Assembly (NCBI GenBank): GCA_910578215.1
Contig: CAJTPH010000031.1
Coordinates: forward strand, 1 to 18,126
Direction: 5' to 3'
DNA length: 18,126 nucleotides
Source of the DNA: an uncultured Acetatifactor sp.
GTDB lineage: Bacteria > Bacillota > Clostridia > Lachnospirales > Lachnospiraceae
Part shown: one piece after another, positions 1-8,443 of the stretch
Position numbering within the stretch: the first letter of the stretch is position 1
Layout of the letters: every line of letters begins with the position of its first letter
Position numbers and translations under genes: made by a program
Notes under the pieces: generated by a model
What the model was told of the DNA's origin: nothing
The model's database searches: none
Seen by the model: the letters and a program-made list of their open reading frames with translations, nothing else

Positions 1-731
1 AAATGAGCCGCCATATTCTCTGTATTGTGAGAGTCGGAGCCGACGGTGACGATTTCGCCGCCAAGCTCCCGATAACGCCTTAAGATATCCGCACAGGGGT
101 GAAAGTCCCTCATGCCGCTTTCAATACCGCCCGTGTTCAGTTCGATTCCCTTGCCTTTATCCAGGAGCTGTCTCAGGATTTCGTCCAAAATGTCCCTATA
201 TTTGAGATAAGAATATTCGGCATCCTTCGTCCGGCCATAACGGACCACATAGTCCAGGTGCCCGCACACGTCAAAATTCGAGAATTTCACTATATTTTCC
301 AGGACCGATTCAAAGTATTCCAAATATGCCTCCCCGTCGCTGCGCCCCTCGTAAAAGGCAGGATAGTAAGGGTCCTGTCCGCGGCAGACGTGGGTGGAGC
401 CAATGATAAAGTCAAACTCGCTGGACTTGGCAAACACCGCGTTCTGGCGCATGGCTTCCGGTTGCAGCCCCAGCTCCACGCCGAAAAGCAGGCGTATTTT
501 CCCGGCGTACTTTTCCTTAAGGCGGGCCAGGTCATACAGGTACGAATCCACGTTCAGCAAAAAACTCTCCCCCTTAAGGTCAGGGGCATCGGGAAAGTCA
601 AAATCGTTATGTTCGGTAAAGCACAGGGTGTCAAGGCCCTGTGAAATTCCCTGCAAAATCATTTCCTCCATGGGGGTGTGAGAATCCCCGGAGAAGGAGG
701 AGTGCAGGTGGCAGTCTGCTTGAATCGGCAT
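1..731 (-). CDS. hisJ: Histidinol-phosphatase, HisJ-type PHP domain (3' end outside window)
   Basis: A long open frame runs leftward from an ATG at 731-729 to the window edge, giving 243 codons. PHP-family metal motifs appear in order: D-C-H-L-H-S near residues 6-11, F-T-E-H-N at 38-42, then G-V-E-L-G, I-G-S-T-H-V, C-G-H-L-D-Y, I-E-L-N-T-G-G and, at the left edge, G-S-D-S-H-N. This His/Asp/Glu set binds a multinuclear metal centre that hydrolyses phosphate esters. In the HisJ family the substrate is L-histidinol phosphate in histidine biosynthesis. The family usually has about 260-270 residues, so only the C-terminal tail should be missing. AAAGGA lies about 7 bases before the ATG. No other his gene is visible, so another phosphatase role is possible. 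The PHP fold is certain; the exact substrate is not. Confidence 0.85.
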   Translation of the reverse strand, partial: MPIQADCHLHSSFSGDSHTPMEEMILQGISQGLDTLCFTEHNDFDFPDAPDLKGESFLLNVDSYLYDLARLKEKYAGKIRLLFGVELGLQPEAMRQNAVFAKSSEFDFIIGSTHVCRGQDPYYPAFYEGRSDGEAYLEYFESVLENIVKFSNFDVCGHLDYVVRYGRTKDAEYSYLKYRDILDEILRQLLDKGKGIELNTGGIESGMRDFHPCADILRRYRELGGEIVTVGSDSHNTENMAAH

Positions 732-805
732 GGTGGTTTCCTTTCTGGCTCTGATATTTTGCCGCCGGCTGTAATTTACCGGCGTTCGCTTTTTCCGTGG
801 GATAA

Positions 806-834
806 AGCATAGCATATTTTCGCGCGGCTGTAAA
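806..834 (-). promoter_or_regulatory. Promoter of the hisJ-like gene
   Basis: On the minus strand there is a -35 box TTTACA (829-834), a 17-base spacer and a -10 box TATGCT (806-811). The -10 is preceded by TG-C, an extended -10. Transcription would start near 799 and leave a leader of about 67 bases. That leader holds a CGCCGG/CCGGCG inverted repeat (763-768 with 779-784). Read from sequence only. Confidence 0.55.
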
Positions 835-940
835 TTGTCTGATAATTTGATTGTGTTTTTTCCGGGGTACAGCGTTCCATTCATAGCTCCATTTCTTTCC
901 ATGAACAAAGAGAATATATTCACTGGCGCCGTAAATCCGG

Positions 941-970
941 TTGATTATGACTATGTGCGTATGTTATAAT
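941..970 (+). promoter_or_regulatory. Promoter of the rdrA-rdrB operon
   Basis: TTGATT (941-946), an 18-base spacer and TATAAT (965-970) form a sigma-A-type promoter. TG at 962-963 makes the -10 an extended one. It lies about 80 bases before the favoured rdrA start and points away from the hisJ-like promoter. The whole stretch 732-1049 is non-coding and holds these two divergent promoters. No clear operator palindrome was seen next to this one. Confidence 0.6.
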
Positions 971-1049
971 ATTAAGACATCAGGAAATAAATGGTCTTTT
1001 GGCTGGAAAAGCCAGGTTATTGACATATGGTACGGAAGGGGAAAGCGCT

Positions 1050-4000
1050 ATGGAAAGACATAAGACAAAATTAGGGGCGAGAATCTTATCCGAATCGGAA
1101 TTAGAGGTGATTCTTCCCAATGCGGAATCCGTTTATGAGCAGATCGAAGTGTTTCGCAGTAACATTCCGGAAAAAAACGGTCCAGTGGAGCAGAAAACAA
1201 ATAATATTGGAATTATGGGCTCCAGAGGTACAGGTAAAACGTCTGTTTTGAAAACATTCCATGAAAATCTAAAAAGCAGGGCTCGCAAGGATGGAAAACA
1301 TAATGGGAGAGGTACGGACGGAGATATCATACTGCCGATCATCGTTCCTGAGAATATGTCTCCGGGGGCTACGCTTATGGATGTTGTTCTGGGAATGCTG
1401 AAGCCCGTGATGGAAGAAAGGGAGGACAGCAAAGCGGCAGAGTCGGGGGATTGTATTTATTCAGGGCGTAATTCGTTAGAGAAACTGTATAACAAATTGA
1501 TAAAACAGTACTGCTATATAAAAAAGGATTACAGGAATATATTGATTCAGCAGTTTACTACCGAACAGTATTATTTGGATAAGACAAAGGAGGTATTTAA
1601 TTCCGATTCCGAATTTATTGAGTTGTTCGACCGGTTTGTAACAAGACTTTTGCGGAATGAGAATGAGTCTGGCGAAAATGCCATGATTTTTCTGTTTATT
1701 GACGATATTGACCTGAGCGCTGACAGATGTATGGATGTGGTGAGGACGCTTCTTTCCTATTTGTCCCACCCGAGAATCGTAACCTTTATTTCAGGAGACA
1801 TACAAATCTTTGAGGAAGCGCTGACATTGGAGTTTTTAAGGCAGGAGCAGGCGCTGGACGACAAAGTATTTAAGGAGGTCTATTTTTCTGCCGGTGAAGG
1901 TGACATCAACCGTTTGCTCGAACGGAAGAAAACATTGGCTTATGAATACCTGAAAAAAATTCTTCCTCCGGCATACCGCAGGTCGATTAAGTATTGGTCT
2001 TTAGAGGAACGGGGGAAATACCGGATTTCGGAGGGTGGAGGCAATACTCAGAAAAGCCTTGCAGACCTGCTGGTGGACGTGTCCGGGGAAAGGCTGGGAA
2101 AAACATATTTTGTATACAGCGAGGATGGCCGGAAGAAAACCCTGAGCCCTGCTTTTCATATGTTCGACGGGACATCCCGGGGGCTGAACAACGTATATAA
2201 TGTATTACAGGAATTGTGCGATTTAAAAGTAAAAGAGGAGGATACGAGGGAGGATAAAGCCGAGCTTTCTCTCTGGCGGCTGATAGAGACTTTGGTGGAT
2301 TCCAGTCTCTTATATGCGAAGCATAAAGAATATCTGCTCAAAAAAATTATCGTACTTGGGCAGGAACAGGTACAGATTCACTTTGAAAATGCGTATCAAT
2401 GGCTATATCCGGAAGAAGCGAAAAAAGGAGCGAGAATGCTTCCTTCAAAGGAGCGCTTTGCAGTCTTTTTCCTGATCGATTTTGCCGCCGGTCTGTTTTC
2501 ACGGCAGCATGGAGAAAATGAAGAATATATTAATTTAAAAAATAAAGTCATGCAGGAATACCTCAGCGACGAGAATATAGATGACAGGATTGCGGTTAAA
2601 AGAGATGTGCTTCCCCTGATTTGTGAAAGGGAAAACAAAAACAGCAAGCAAAAGCCGGTTTCTGTACAGTCAGTTCTGCTTAGCCTTCTTAAGCAGGGCG
2701 ATTTTATATTTGCATTACATCTGGTCAGATGCCTTGGCAGAGAGGAGATATACAATATCCTTAAGAATGACGGAAAACAGTGGCTCTCAGATAGGGAAAT
2801 TGCCTATAAGGTGGCGGGAGCGTTGGCAAAAGCAGTCCGGGCCATAAATGAGACCGAGGAGGGCAGGCGAAATTATCTGGCAAATTTGTATCTGCGGATG
2901 CCTGATGCTATGCTTGGCTTGTTTGATATGCTGTCATTAGATCCCAAGATTATTTATGGCAGACATTTGACAGATAATGTCAAAATTGAGACAAGGGGTA
3001 TTCGTTTCATAGCTGATAACCCATGTAATCTGGCATGGGAGAATTATGAAAACATAGAAAATTATGTACATGAGGGAAGTTTATTTTATTCAAATTTAAA
3101 GCAAGCTAATTTGTTATGGGCAGAGTACGAAAACAGGAACTTAAGGTATTGGATGTATTTTGAAAGCTGCTTAAGAGAATACAAAAATAGGGAATTAAAC
3201 ATTTTCGGCAGGCTGGATGAGCAGATAGCTCTGAGCCTGACAAAGACTGTTATGAATTGGATGCAGGACGCCGGGGTCATGGACAAATATAAGGTCAAAA
3301 GGCTGGGAGAGATTGATTACGATTCTTTGTTATCAATAGAAAATGGGAAGTTGGCACGGATACGGCAGGTTATCAAACAGGTCGACGAGGATGGCTTGTG
3401 GAATACGCCTTATGCGAAAGAAAAGATTTTCAGGTATTTAGAAAAGGAAAGGACAAGCATTATATTACTGTGCTGCGGCAGAATTATTCTGGACGGCACG
3501 GAGCTTTTAACGGGGGCATATGCCGCGCTGGAAGGCTGTGAAAAAGGCTCCTCCGGGAAGGCGCTGATCAATGGGCTTGTTAAAAAGGTACGGAAAGTGT
3601 TGTCCCTGTCCACAGGCGCAGAAAAGGGTAAGGAGAGAAGCTTTGCCGACGGAAAATATTATTTGCGTTTAGAACAGGCGCTGATCATACAGTGTCTGTT
3701 GGAAGAATTTCTGCAAATCCACTATAGAGCCAGATATGGGAAAAAGGAAATGAGAGAGCTTTTGATGAAAATAAAGGAGCTGCCTGTATTTGCCCATACG
3801 CCCGAATGGAATGACATTAATGTGGAATTGGAGGAGAGAGAAGATAATTTCTTTACAGAAAATGGAAACGGGCTGAAAGATAATGTGATAAAACAGCTTG
3901 AAGCCAGGGGATTGCTTGAATCGGCAATACAGGATATTGGCACAAAATATTATAATGACAGGCACAAAGGAAGCCCTTCCATAAAGGAGCTTTTGGCGGG

Positions 4001-4370
4001 AAAATATATTTTATCCGCAGAAGAAGACAGCATTTATTTTCGGTATCTGCTTCAAAAGGAACAGATCGAAAAGTTGAAAAAAGACCGGGAAGTAAAAATG
4101 ATAAAATGGGAGGATATAGACCCTGTTATTTCAAAAGAGGCTGCCTTGTTTATCTTTCACAGCTATCTCAGATACCTTCAGAGCAACGACAGGGATGCCG
4201 AAAAGGCGGGAGCCCAGGCTGAGGATGTTGCCGCGCTTGCAGGTTATATGCTGGAAGGAGAGATCATAGCCGATCAAAAGGTGGAAAATGAGGTTTATGA
4301 GATAATCGGCAAAAAGCTTGAACTGACTGAGGAAGAATTTGAGACATTGTTTTTAGAAGAAAAGGCATAA
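1050..4370 (+). CDS. rdrA: RADAR system P-loop ATPase RdrA
   Basis: This gene encodes a 1106-aa cytosolic protein with one N-terminal P-loop NTPase domain and a long, mostly helical, charged C-terminal region with no recognised domain. The Walker A motif G-S-R-G-T-G-K-T is at residues 57-64. Walker B F-L-F-I-D-D-I is at 214-220, and a sensor-like V-T-F-I-S-G-D at 244-250. This ATPase followed by a large adenosine-deaminase protein is the defining RADAR arrangement, in which RdrA assembles into a ring and works with RdrB in antiphage defence. The start at ATG 1050 has GGAAGGGGAAA just upstream. The frame also opens to a TTG at 999 with no good ribosome binding site, so I reject that start. Stop-to-start spacing to the next gene is 38 bases, which fits one operon. 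Its base composition is visibly AT-richer than the glycolytic genes. An unrelated STAND-like ATPase is conceivable for this gene alone, but the partner makes RdrA the best call. Confidence 0.82.
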   Translation: MERHKTKLGARILSESELEVILPNAESVYEQIEVFRSNIPEKNGPVEQKTNNIGIMGSRGTGKTSVLKTFHENLKSRARKDGKHNGRGTDGDIILPIIVPENMSPGATLMDVVLGMLKPVMEEREDSKAAESGDCIYSGRNSLEKLYNKLIKQYCYIKKDYRNILIQQFTTEQYYLDKTKEVFNSDSEFIELFDRFVTRLLRNENESGENAMIFLFIDDIDLSADRCMDVVRTLLSYLSHPRIVTFISGDIQIFEEALTLEFLRQEQALDDKVFKEVYFSAGEGDINRLLERKKTLAYEYLKKILPPAYRRSIKYWSLEERGKYRISEGGGNTQKSLADLLVDVSGERLGKTYFVYSEDGRKKTLSPAFHMFDGTSRGLNNVYNVLQELCDLKVKEEDTREDKAELSLWRLIETLVDSSLLYAKHKEYLLKKIIVLGQEQVQIHFENAYQWLYPEEAKKGARMLPSKERFAVFFLIDFAAGLFSRQHGENEEYINLKNKVMQEYLSDENIDDRIAVKRDVLPLICERENKNSKQKPVSVQSVLLSLLKQGDFIFALHLVRCLGREEIYNILKNDGKQWLSDREIAYKVAGALAKAVRAINETEEGRRNYLANLYLRMPDAMLGLFDMLSLDPKIIYGRHLTDNVKIETRGIRFIADNPCNLAWENYENIENYVHEGSLFYSNLKQANLLWAEYENRNLRYWMYFESCLREYKNRELNIFGRLDEQIALSLTKTVMNWMQDAGVMDKYKVKRLGEIDYDSLLSIENGKLARIRQVIKQVDEDGLWNTPYAKEKIFRYLEKERTSIILLCCGRIILDGTELLTGAYAALEGCEKGSSGKALINGLVKKVRKVLSLSTGAEKGKERSFADGKYYLRLEQALIIQCLLEEFLQIHYRARYGKKEMRELLMKIKELPVFAHTPEWNDINVELEEREDNFFTENGNGLKDNVIKQLEARGLLESAIQDIGTKYYNDRHKGSPSIKELLAGKYILSAEEDSIYFRYLLQKEQIEKLKKDREVKMIKWEDIDPVISKEAALFIFHSYLRYLQSNDRDAEKAGAQAEDVAALAGYMLEGEIIADQKVENEVYEIIGKKLELTEEEFETLFLEEKA

Positions 4371-4408
4371 ACGTCTGCCGGAAGAAGGCTTTGGCGGAGA
4401 GGAGAAGA

Positions 4409-7105
4409 ATGAACGACACGATCAACAGGTATCTGGCAATCTTATGCTATCCTTTTGCGTCGCTGGATTTTTTTCTGGAGGATTATTTTGAAGAGATGCT
4501 CCGGGATAAAAATGAAGAAAAAAAGCTGCGGGAAGCCATGATACGGCATATTCAGAAAAACTGTAATATTTATTCCTACGACGAGGTATATATGTACCTG
4601 GAAAAATGTTATCTGCATGATCTGAGGGCAGGACGCTATCAGAGGGTGTCACAGATGTATCTGGATTGCTTATATAAGATTGTTCGCTCCATGATATCGC
4701 AGAGGGACGGCAAAATAGTATTCAAATACTGGAAAAATACTTATGACGAGGACTTTCTGGGCGGTTTTGGCGATTCTAACAAGGTATTTCTGTTTCACAG
4801 CATGAATGCGCATATGCCTCTGGATTTTATTGTGATGCTCTACATGGCGCAGAATCCCGAAAATGATATTGGCAGCCTGAAGTATTATTACAATCAGATC
4901 CAGGTGGCAGACCAGCAGTTGGATGCCGTATTGAAAGCGGGAGTGGCGGAAAACCATCTGCATAAGGGAGTATCCGTATCCTTTTTTGAAATTTGGGAAG
5001 CCTTTATGACTCCTTTGAGCGGTGATGTCATAAAAGCGATAATAAATATGAGGCTTGAATTAAGCGACAGAAACCTGAAGGAGGGGGAGGTGCTCTTTTT
5101 TATCCTGACGGCTGCAATCGTGCGCGTTTGGGTCGCGTTGGCATTGAGAGGCTTCTACTGTAAGGAGAAGGAGCTGGAGAGCCTTGTGCAGTGCTTTGAG
5201 GATGGAAAGAAGCTGAAGGATTTCTACGGGAAGATGCTGGGCAATGTGGGGGAGGAAAACATAAAGCATGAATTTCTTGTCTATTGTCAGAAGCAATGGG
5301 ACTTAATTTTACAGCTGCTTCCCGGTCTGTCTGAGGAAAGGACGATCATGCAGGAAATTTTTCAGGTTCCGGCAGGGATACATGCTTCGGATGAGACGGT
5401 CTTTTTGTTTTACGGCATGAGATATCTGAAGGAACATGAGAAGAAGGAGACGGAACAGACAGCCGGGAAGGGAGCCCGTGCGGATATATGCCGATGTATT
5501 TTACAGTATCTGCGTGTGAAGAATTATGTGTTTGGCTGTACGGTTCAGAAAAAAACCATAAGGGGGCTGGATTATTTTCAGAAGGAATTTTACCAAAAGA
5601 ATTCCACGCTGAATAAATTTTACGGGGATATTACGGGCAGCCTGCACGGAAGAAGGAGCACGGTTGCCTACTGGGAACAGGCGATGAGAAAGCAGTTTCA
5701 TAACCGCGATTTGAAGAAGATCGAGTTTAGGGCGTCGATTGACAAAAACGAGGCGGTGTTTCAGAAAAAGGTGAGGGATTTCCTGGAGGCATACCGCAAT
5801 GTTATCAGAGAAGATTATTGCAGAAAGGAAAAAGACGGTTATAAAGTATACAGGACGTTTCCAAGAGCAGGCCTGGTCTTTCACCTTTTAAAGCAAAAAG
5901 ACGAGACGGTTCCGCACAAATGTTTTCTGGATGGCTTGGAAGAAAAAGAAAAGCTGCATTTTGGGTCGCTGAAGCAGAAATACGGGGAACAGATTGAAAG
6001 CATGCGCAGACTGCGGGACGGAATTCCGGGCCTTGACCGCTATATTGTGGGAATTGATGCCGCAAGCCTGGAAAATGCCACTCCCGTATGGGTTTTTGCA
6101 AAAGCCTATAATAATGCCAGAGACAGCGCCATTGAAAGGATTAATTATGACAACGACAGGGCTCAGAGCCTGCGCTTTACATTTCATGCGGGGGAGGATT
6201 TCAGGCATATTCTGTCAGGATTGCGCAGGGTGGACGAGGCGGTCACCTTTTTAAAATTCCACGCGGGGGATCGGATCGGCCATGGGACTGCGCTGGGGAT
6301 TTCCCCCGAGCAGTGGCAGCGCTATAATCCCTTCGTAGTGCTGCCGAGAAATGAGGCGCTGAATAATTATATTTGGGCATATTATGTGCTGAGCCAGGAC
6401 ACAGTGGAGTTCAGCACCGCGCTGACCGCTTATATTGAAAGACGGATATATGAGCTGGCAAAGGGGATATACGGCAGCTCTCAGGGAATTTCTCTGCCAA
6501 TATTGACAGAGGGATATCTGAAAATGTTTGATACGTCAGACGACAATTATGATAAGTGTAAGGAGGCGGAGGATATCGGCTTTTGCAGGGAAGTCAGGGA
6601 AGGGGCATGCGGAGAGATTCTGTGGAACGGAAAAAAGATTGCCCTGGCACAGCACTGCAGGAAATTTCTTTCTGAGATGGAGCGTCCGATCAACTATGAG
6701 GTAACGAAACAGGACATTCAGATCACGGAGACGATGCAGAAAATATTACGTCAAAAGCTGAGCGCAAAAGGAATTGTGGTGGAGGTAAATCCGTCTTCCA
6801 ACATGGCCATCGGAGAGGTGGATAAAATAACGGATCACCAGATTTATAAGCTGAACAGACCGGGCGGAAAAGACAATGTTATGGTCTGTATAAATTCCGA
6901 TGATCCTACGGTATTTCACACAAACGTATCCAATGAAATGGCTTATATTTACTATGGGATGTTGTATAACGGCCTCAACAGAGAGACTGCGCTGGAATGG
7001 ATCGATAAGGTCAGGGAGTGCGGGATTAAATCCTCCTTTTTACAGGGAGAGGACACGGATCAGCAGATATATGACAAATTGGAAGATCTGGTAGATGCTT
7101 TGTAG
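4409..7105 (+). CDS. rdrB: RADAR system adenosine deaminase RdrB
   Basis: This gene encodes an 898-aa protein, far longer than housekeeping adenosine deaminases (about 330-350 aa), yet with the full active site. N-H-L-H-K gives zinc ligands H183 and H185. F-H-A-G-E-D gives zinc ligand H593 and catalytic E596. R-I-G-H-G gives H625. V-E-V-N-P-S-S-N lies near 790, and N-S-D-D-P gives D831 and D832. About 400 residues are inserted between the first and second motifs, as in RdrB proteins, which build a large shell-like oligomer. In RADAR the enzyme deaminates adenosine to inosine; RNA and free adenine nucleotides have both been reported as substrates. ATG 4409 is preceded by GGAGAGGAG at 4396-4404; an upstream in-frame TTG at 4391 is less likely. 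It lies 38 bases after rdrA. No metal ligand or catalytic residue appears lost, so the protein is predicted active. Confidence 0.86.
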   Translation: MNDTINRYLAILCYPFASLDFFLEDYFEEMLRDKNEEKKLREAMIRHIQKNCNIYSYDEVYMYLEKCYLHDLRAGRYQRVSQMYLDCLYKIVRSMISQRDGKIVFKYWKNTYDEDFLGGFGDSNKVFLFHSMNAHMPLDFIVMLYMAQNPENDIGSLKYYYNQIQVADQQLDAVLKAGVAENHLHKGVSVSFFEIWEAFMTPLSGDVIKAIINMRLELSDRNLKEGEVLFFILTAAIVRVWVALALRGFYCKEKELESLVQCFEDGKKLKDFYGKMLGNVGEENIKHEFLVYCQKQWDLILQLLPGLSEERTIMQEIFQVPAGIHASDETVFLFYGMRYLKEHEKKETEQTAGKGARADICRCILQYLRVKNYVFGCTVQKKTIRGLDYFQKEFYQKNSTLNKFYGDITGSLHGRRSTVAYWEQAMRKQFHNRDLKKIEFRASIDKNEAVFQKKVRDFLEAYRNVIREDYCRKEKDGYKVYRTFPRAGLVFHLLKQKDETVPHKCFLDGLEEKEKLHFGSLKQKYGEQIESMRRLRDGIPGLDRYIVGIDAASLENATPVWVFAKAYNNARDSAIERINYDNDRAQSLRFTFHAGEDFRHILSGLRRVDEAVTFLKFHAGDRIGHGTALGISPEQWQRYNPFVVLPRNEALNNYIWAYYVLSQDTVEFSTALTAYIERRIYELAKGIYGSSQGISLPILTEGYLKMFDTSDDNYDKCKEAEDIGFCREVREGACGEILWNGKKIALAQHCRKFLSEMERPINYEVTKQDIQITETMQKILRQKLSAKGIVVEVNPSSNMAIGEVDKITDHQIYKLNRPGGKDNVMVCINSDDPTVFHTNVSNEMAYIYYGMLYNGLNRETALEWIDKVRECGIKSSFLQGEDTDQQIYDKLEDLVDAL

Positions 7106-7163
7106 GTCAGCGATACCGGAATAAGCGCTCATAGCGCAAGGGCATTGCAGAATCTAAACAAAT

Positions 7164-7176
7164 TGTAAATTTTACA
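7164..7176. promoter_or_regulatory. TGTAAA-T-TTTACA palindrome upstream of gap
   Basis: This is a perfect 13-base palindrome. Further half sites follow: TTTACA at 7198-7203 and TGTAAA at 7228-7233, the latter overlapping the proposed gap -10 box. The arrangement could be a repressor operator. It does not match a Rex or CggR consensus that I can recall, so the regulator is unknown. Confidence 0.3.
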
Positions 7177-7206
7177 TGGAATCGGCAATAATTTTCTATT
7201 TACATC

Positions 7207-7235
7207 TTGAATTATGCTGGGAAATTATGTAAAAT
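7207..7235 (+). promoter_or_regulatory. Candidate gap promoter
   Basis: TTGAAT (7207-7212), a 17-base spacer and TAAAAT (7230-7235) give a sigma-A-like promoter with a leader of about 85-90 bases before gap. A TTGACA occurs at 7254-7259, but no properly spaced -10 box follows it. TTGTAA (7163-7168) with AATAAT (7187-7192) is a second possible pair. The region is AT-rich, so chance matches are likely. Confidence 0.4.
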
Positions 7236-7329
7236 GAATCTGCTGATAAAATTTTGACAATCTATGACGTATGAAAAAGCGTTCAGGATTGCAAAATAAT
7301 ATAAAATATAATTTTAGGAGGAAACTAAA

Positions 7330-8343
7330 ATGGCAGTAAGAGTAGCAATTAATGGTTTCGGCCGTATCGGCCGTCTTGCTTTCAGACAGATGTTTGACGC
7401 GGAAGGGTATGAGGTAGTTGCGATCAACGACCTGACCAGCCCTGAAATGCTGGCGCACCTGTTGAAGTATGATACCGCTCAGGGTAAATACAAGTATGCA
7501 GACAAGGTAGAGTCCGGCGAGGATTCCATCACTGTAAACGGCAAGAAGATCACCATTTACAAGGAGGCTGACGCTTCCAAGCTTCCCTGGGGCGAGCTGA
7601 AGGTTGACGTTGTCCTGGAGTGTACTGGATTCTACACCTCCAAGGAAAAGTCCATGGCACATATCAATGCCGGCGCGCGCAAGGTTGTTATCTCTGCTCC
7701 TGCAGGAAACGATCTTCCTACCATCGTATACAATGTAAACCATGAGACCCTGAAGCCCGACGATACCGTTATTTCCGCGGCTTCCTGTACGACAAACTGC
7801 CTGGCTCCCATGGCAAAGGCTCTGAATGACCTGGCTCCCATCCAGTCCGGTATCATGACTACCGTTCATGCTTACACCGGCGATCAGATGATCCTTGACG
7901 GTCCTCAGAGAAAGGGCGACAAGAGAAGAAGCCGTGCGGGCGCATGCAACATCGTTCCCAACTCCACCGGCGCTGCAAAGGCAATCGGCCTGGTTATCCC
8001 CGAGTTGAACGGCAAGCTCATCGGCTCCGCTCAGCGTGTTCCCACCCCTACAGGCTCCACCACCATTCTGGTAGCGGTTGTAAAGGGCAAGGTTACCAAG
8101 GAGCAGATCAACGATGCCATGAAGGCAGCACAGACAGAGTCCTACGGCTACAACACGGACGAGATCGTATCCTCCGACGTTATCGGAATGACCTACGGCT
8201 CCCTGTTTGATGCAACTCAGACCATGGTAGCTCCCATGGAGGACGGCAATACCCAGGTTCAGGTTGTTTCTTGGTATGACAACGAGAACAGCTATACTTC
8301 CCAGATGGTACGCACCATCAAGTATTTCAGCGAGCTGGGCTAA
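7330..8343 (+). CDS. gap: Glyceraldehyde-3-phosphate dehydrogenase, NAD-dependent
   Basis: The 337-aa product catalyses oxidative phosphorylation of glyceraldehyde-3-phosphate to 1,3-bisphosphoglycerate, the central oxidation step of glycolysis, as a cytosolic tetramer. The N-terminal Rossmann motif I-N-G-F-G-R-I-G-R spans residues 7-15. The catalytic motif S-A-A-S-C-T-T-N-C-L-A-P has C153, and H180 follows in T-V-H-A-Y-T. The C-terminal S-W-Y-D-N-E-N-S-Y motif is present. An acidic residue after the second beta strand (A-I-N-D, D34) indicates NAD rather than NADP use, so a glycolytic GapA type. The start is marked by a textbook AGGAGG eight bases before the ATG. Length equals the family norm. 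Highly regular codon use suggests strong expression. It is followed by a terminator, so it may be largely monocistronic. Confidence 0.98.
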   Translation: MAVRVAINGFGRIGRLAFRQMFDAEGYEVVAINDLTSPEMLAHLLKYDTAQGKYKYADKVESGEDSITVNGKKITIYKEADASKLPWGELKVDVVLECTGFYTSKEKSMAHINAGARKVVISAPAGNDLPTIVYNVNHETLKPDDTVISAASCTTNCLAPMAKALNDLAPIQSGIMTTVHAYTGDQMILDGPQRKGDKRRSRAGACNIVPNSTGAAKAIGLVIPELNGKLIGSAQRVPTPTGSTTILVAVVKGKVTKEQINDAMKAAQTESYGYNTDEIVSSDVIGMTYGSLFDATQTMVAPMEDGNTQVQVVSWYDNENSYTSQMVRTIKYFSELG

Positions 8344-8357
8344 GCGCTAGACCTTTG

Positions 8358-8390
8358 GGGTCCGGTCTTTTGGACCGGGCCCTTATTTTA
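8358..8390 (+). terminator. Rho-independent terminator after gap
   Basis: GGGTCCGG (8358-8365) pairs with CCGGGCCC (8375-8382), with one G-U wobble and a 9-base loop. TTATTTTA follows directly. It begins 14 bases after the gap stop codon. Confidence 0.8.
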
Positions 8391-8443
8391 GTTTGCGCAG
8401 GTCTGCATGTGGCAGCCTGCCTGACTTTTAAATGTAAATAAGG

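Noticed and set aside
99..644. 181-aa plus-strand open frame
   Set aside because: It lies antisense to the PHP phosphatase, whose minus-strand frame has all family motifs; the plus frame has no ribosome binding site or family pattern.
999..1049. TTG start giving RdrA 17 extra residues
   Set aside because: No ribosome binding site precedes it, while ATG 1050 has a strong one.
7125..7137. Hairpin after rdrB as terminator
   Set aside because: The stem is only 5 bp and no T-tract follows.
7225..7869. 214-aa minus-strand frame over gap
   Set aside because: Antisense shadow of a highly conserved GAPDH gene with strongly biased codons.
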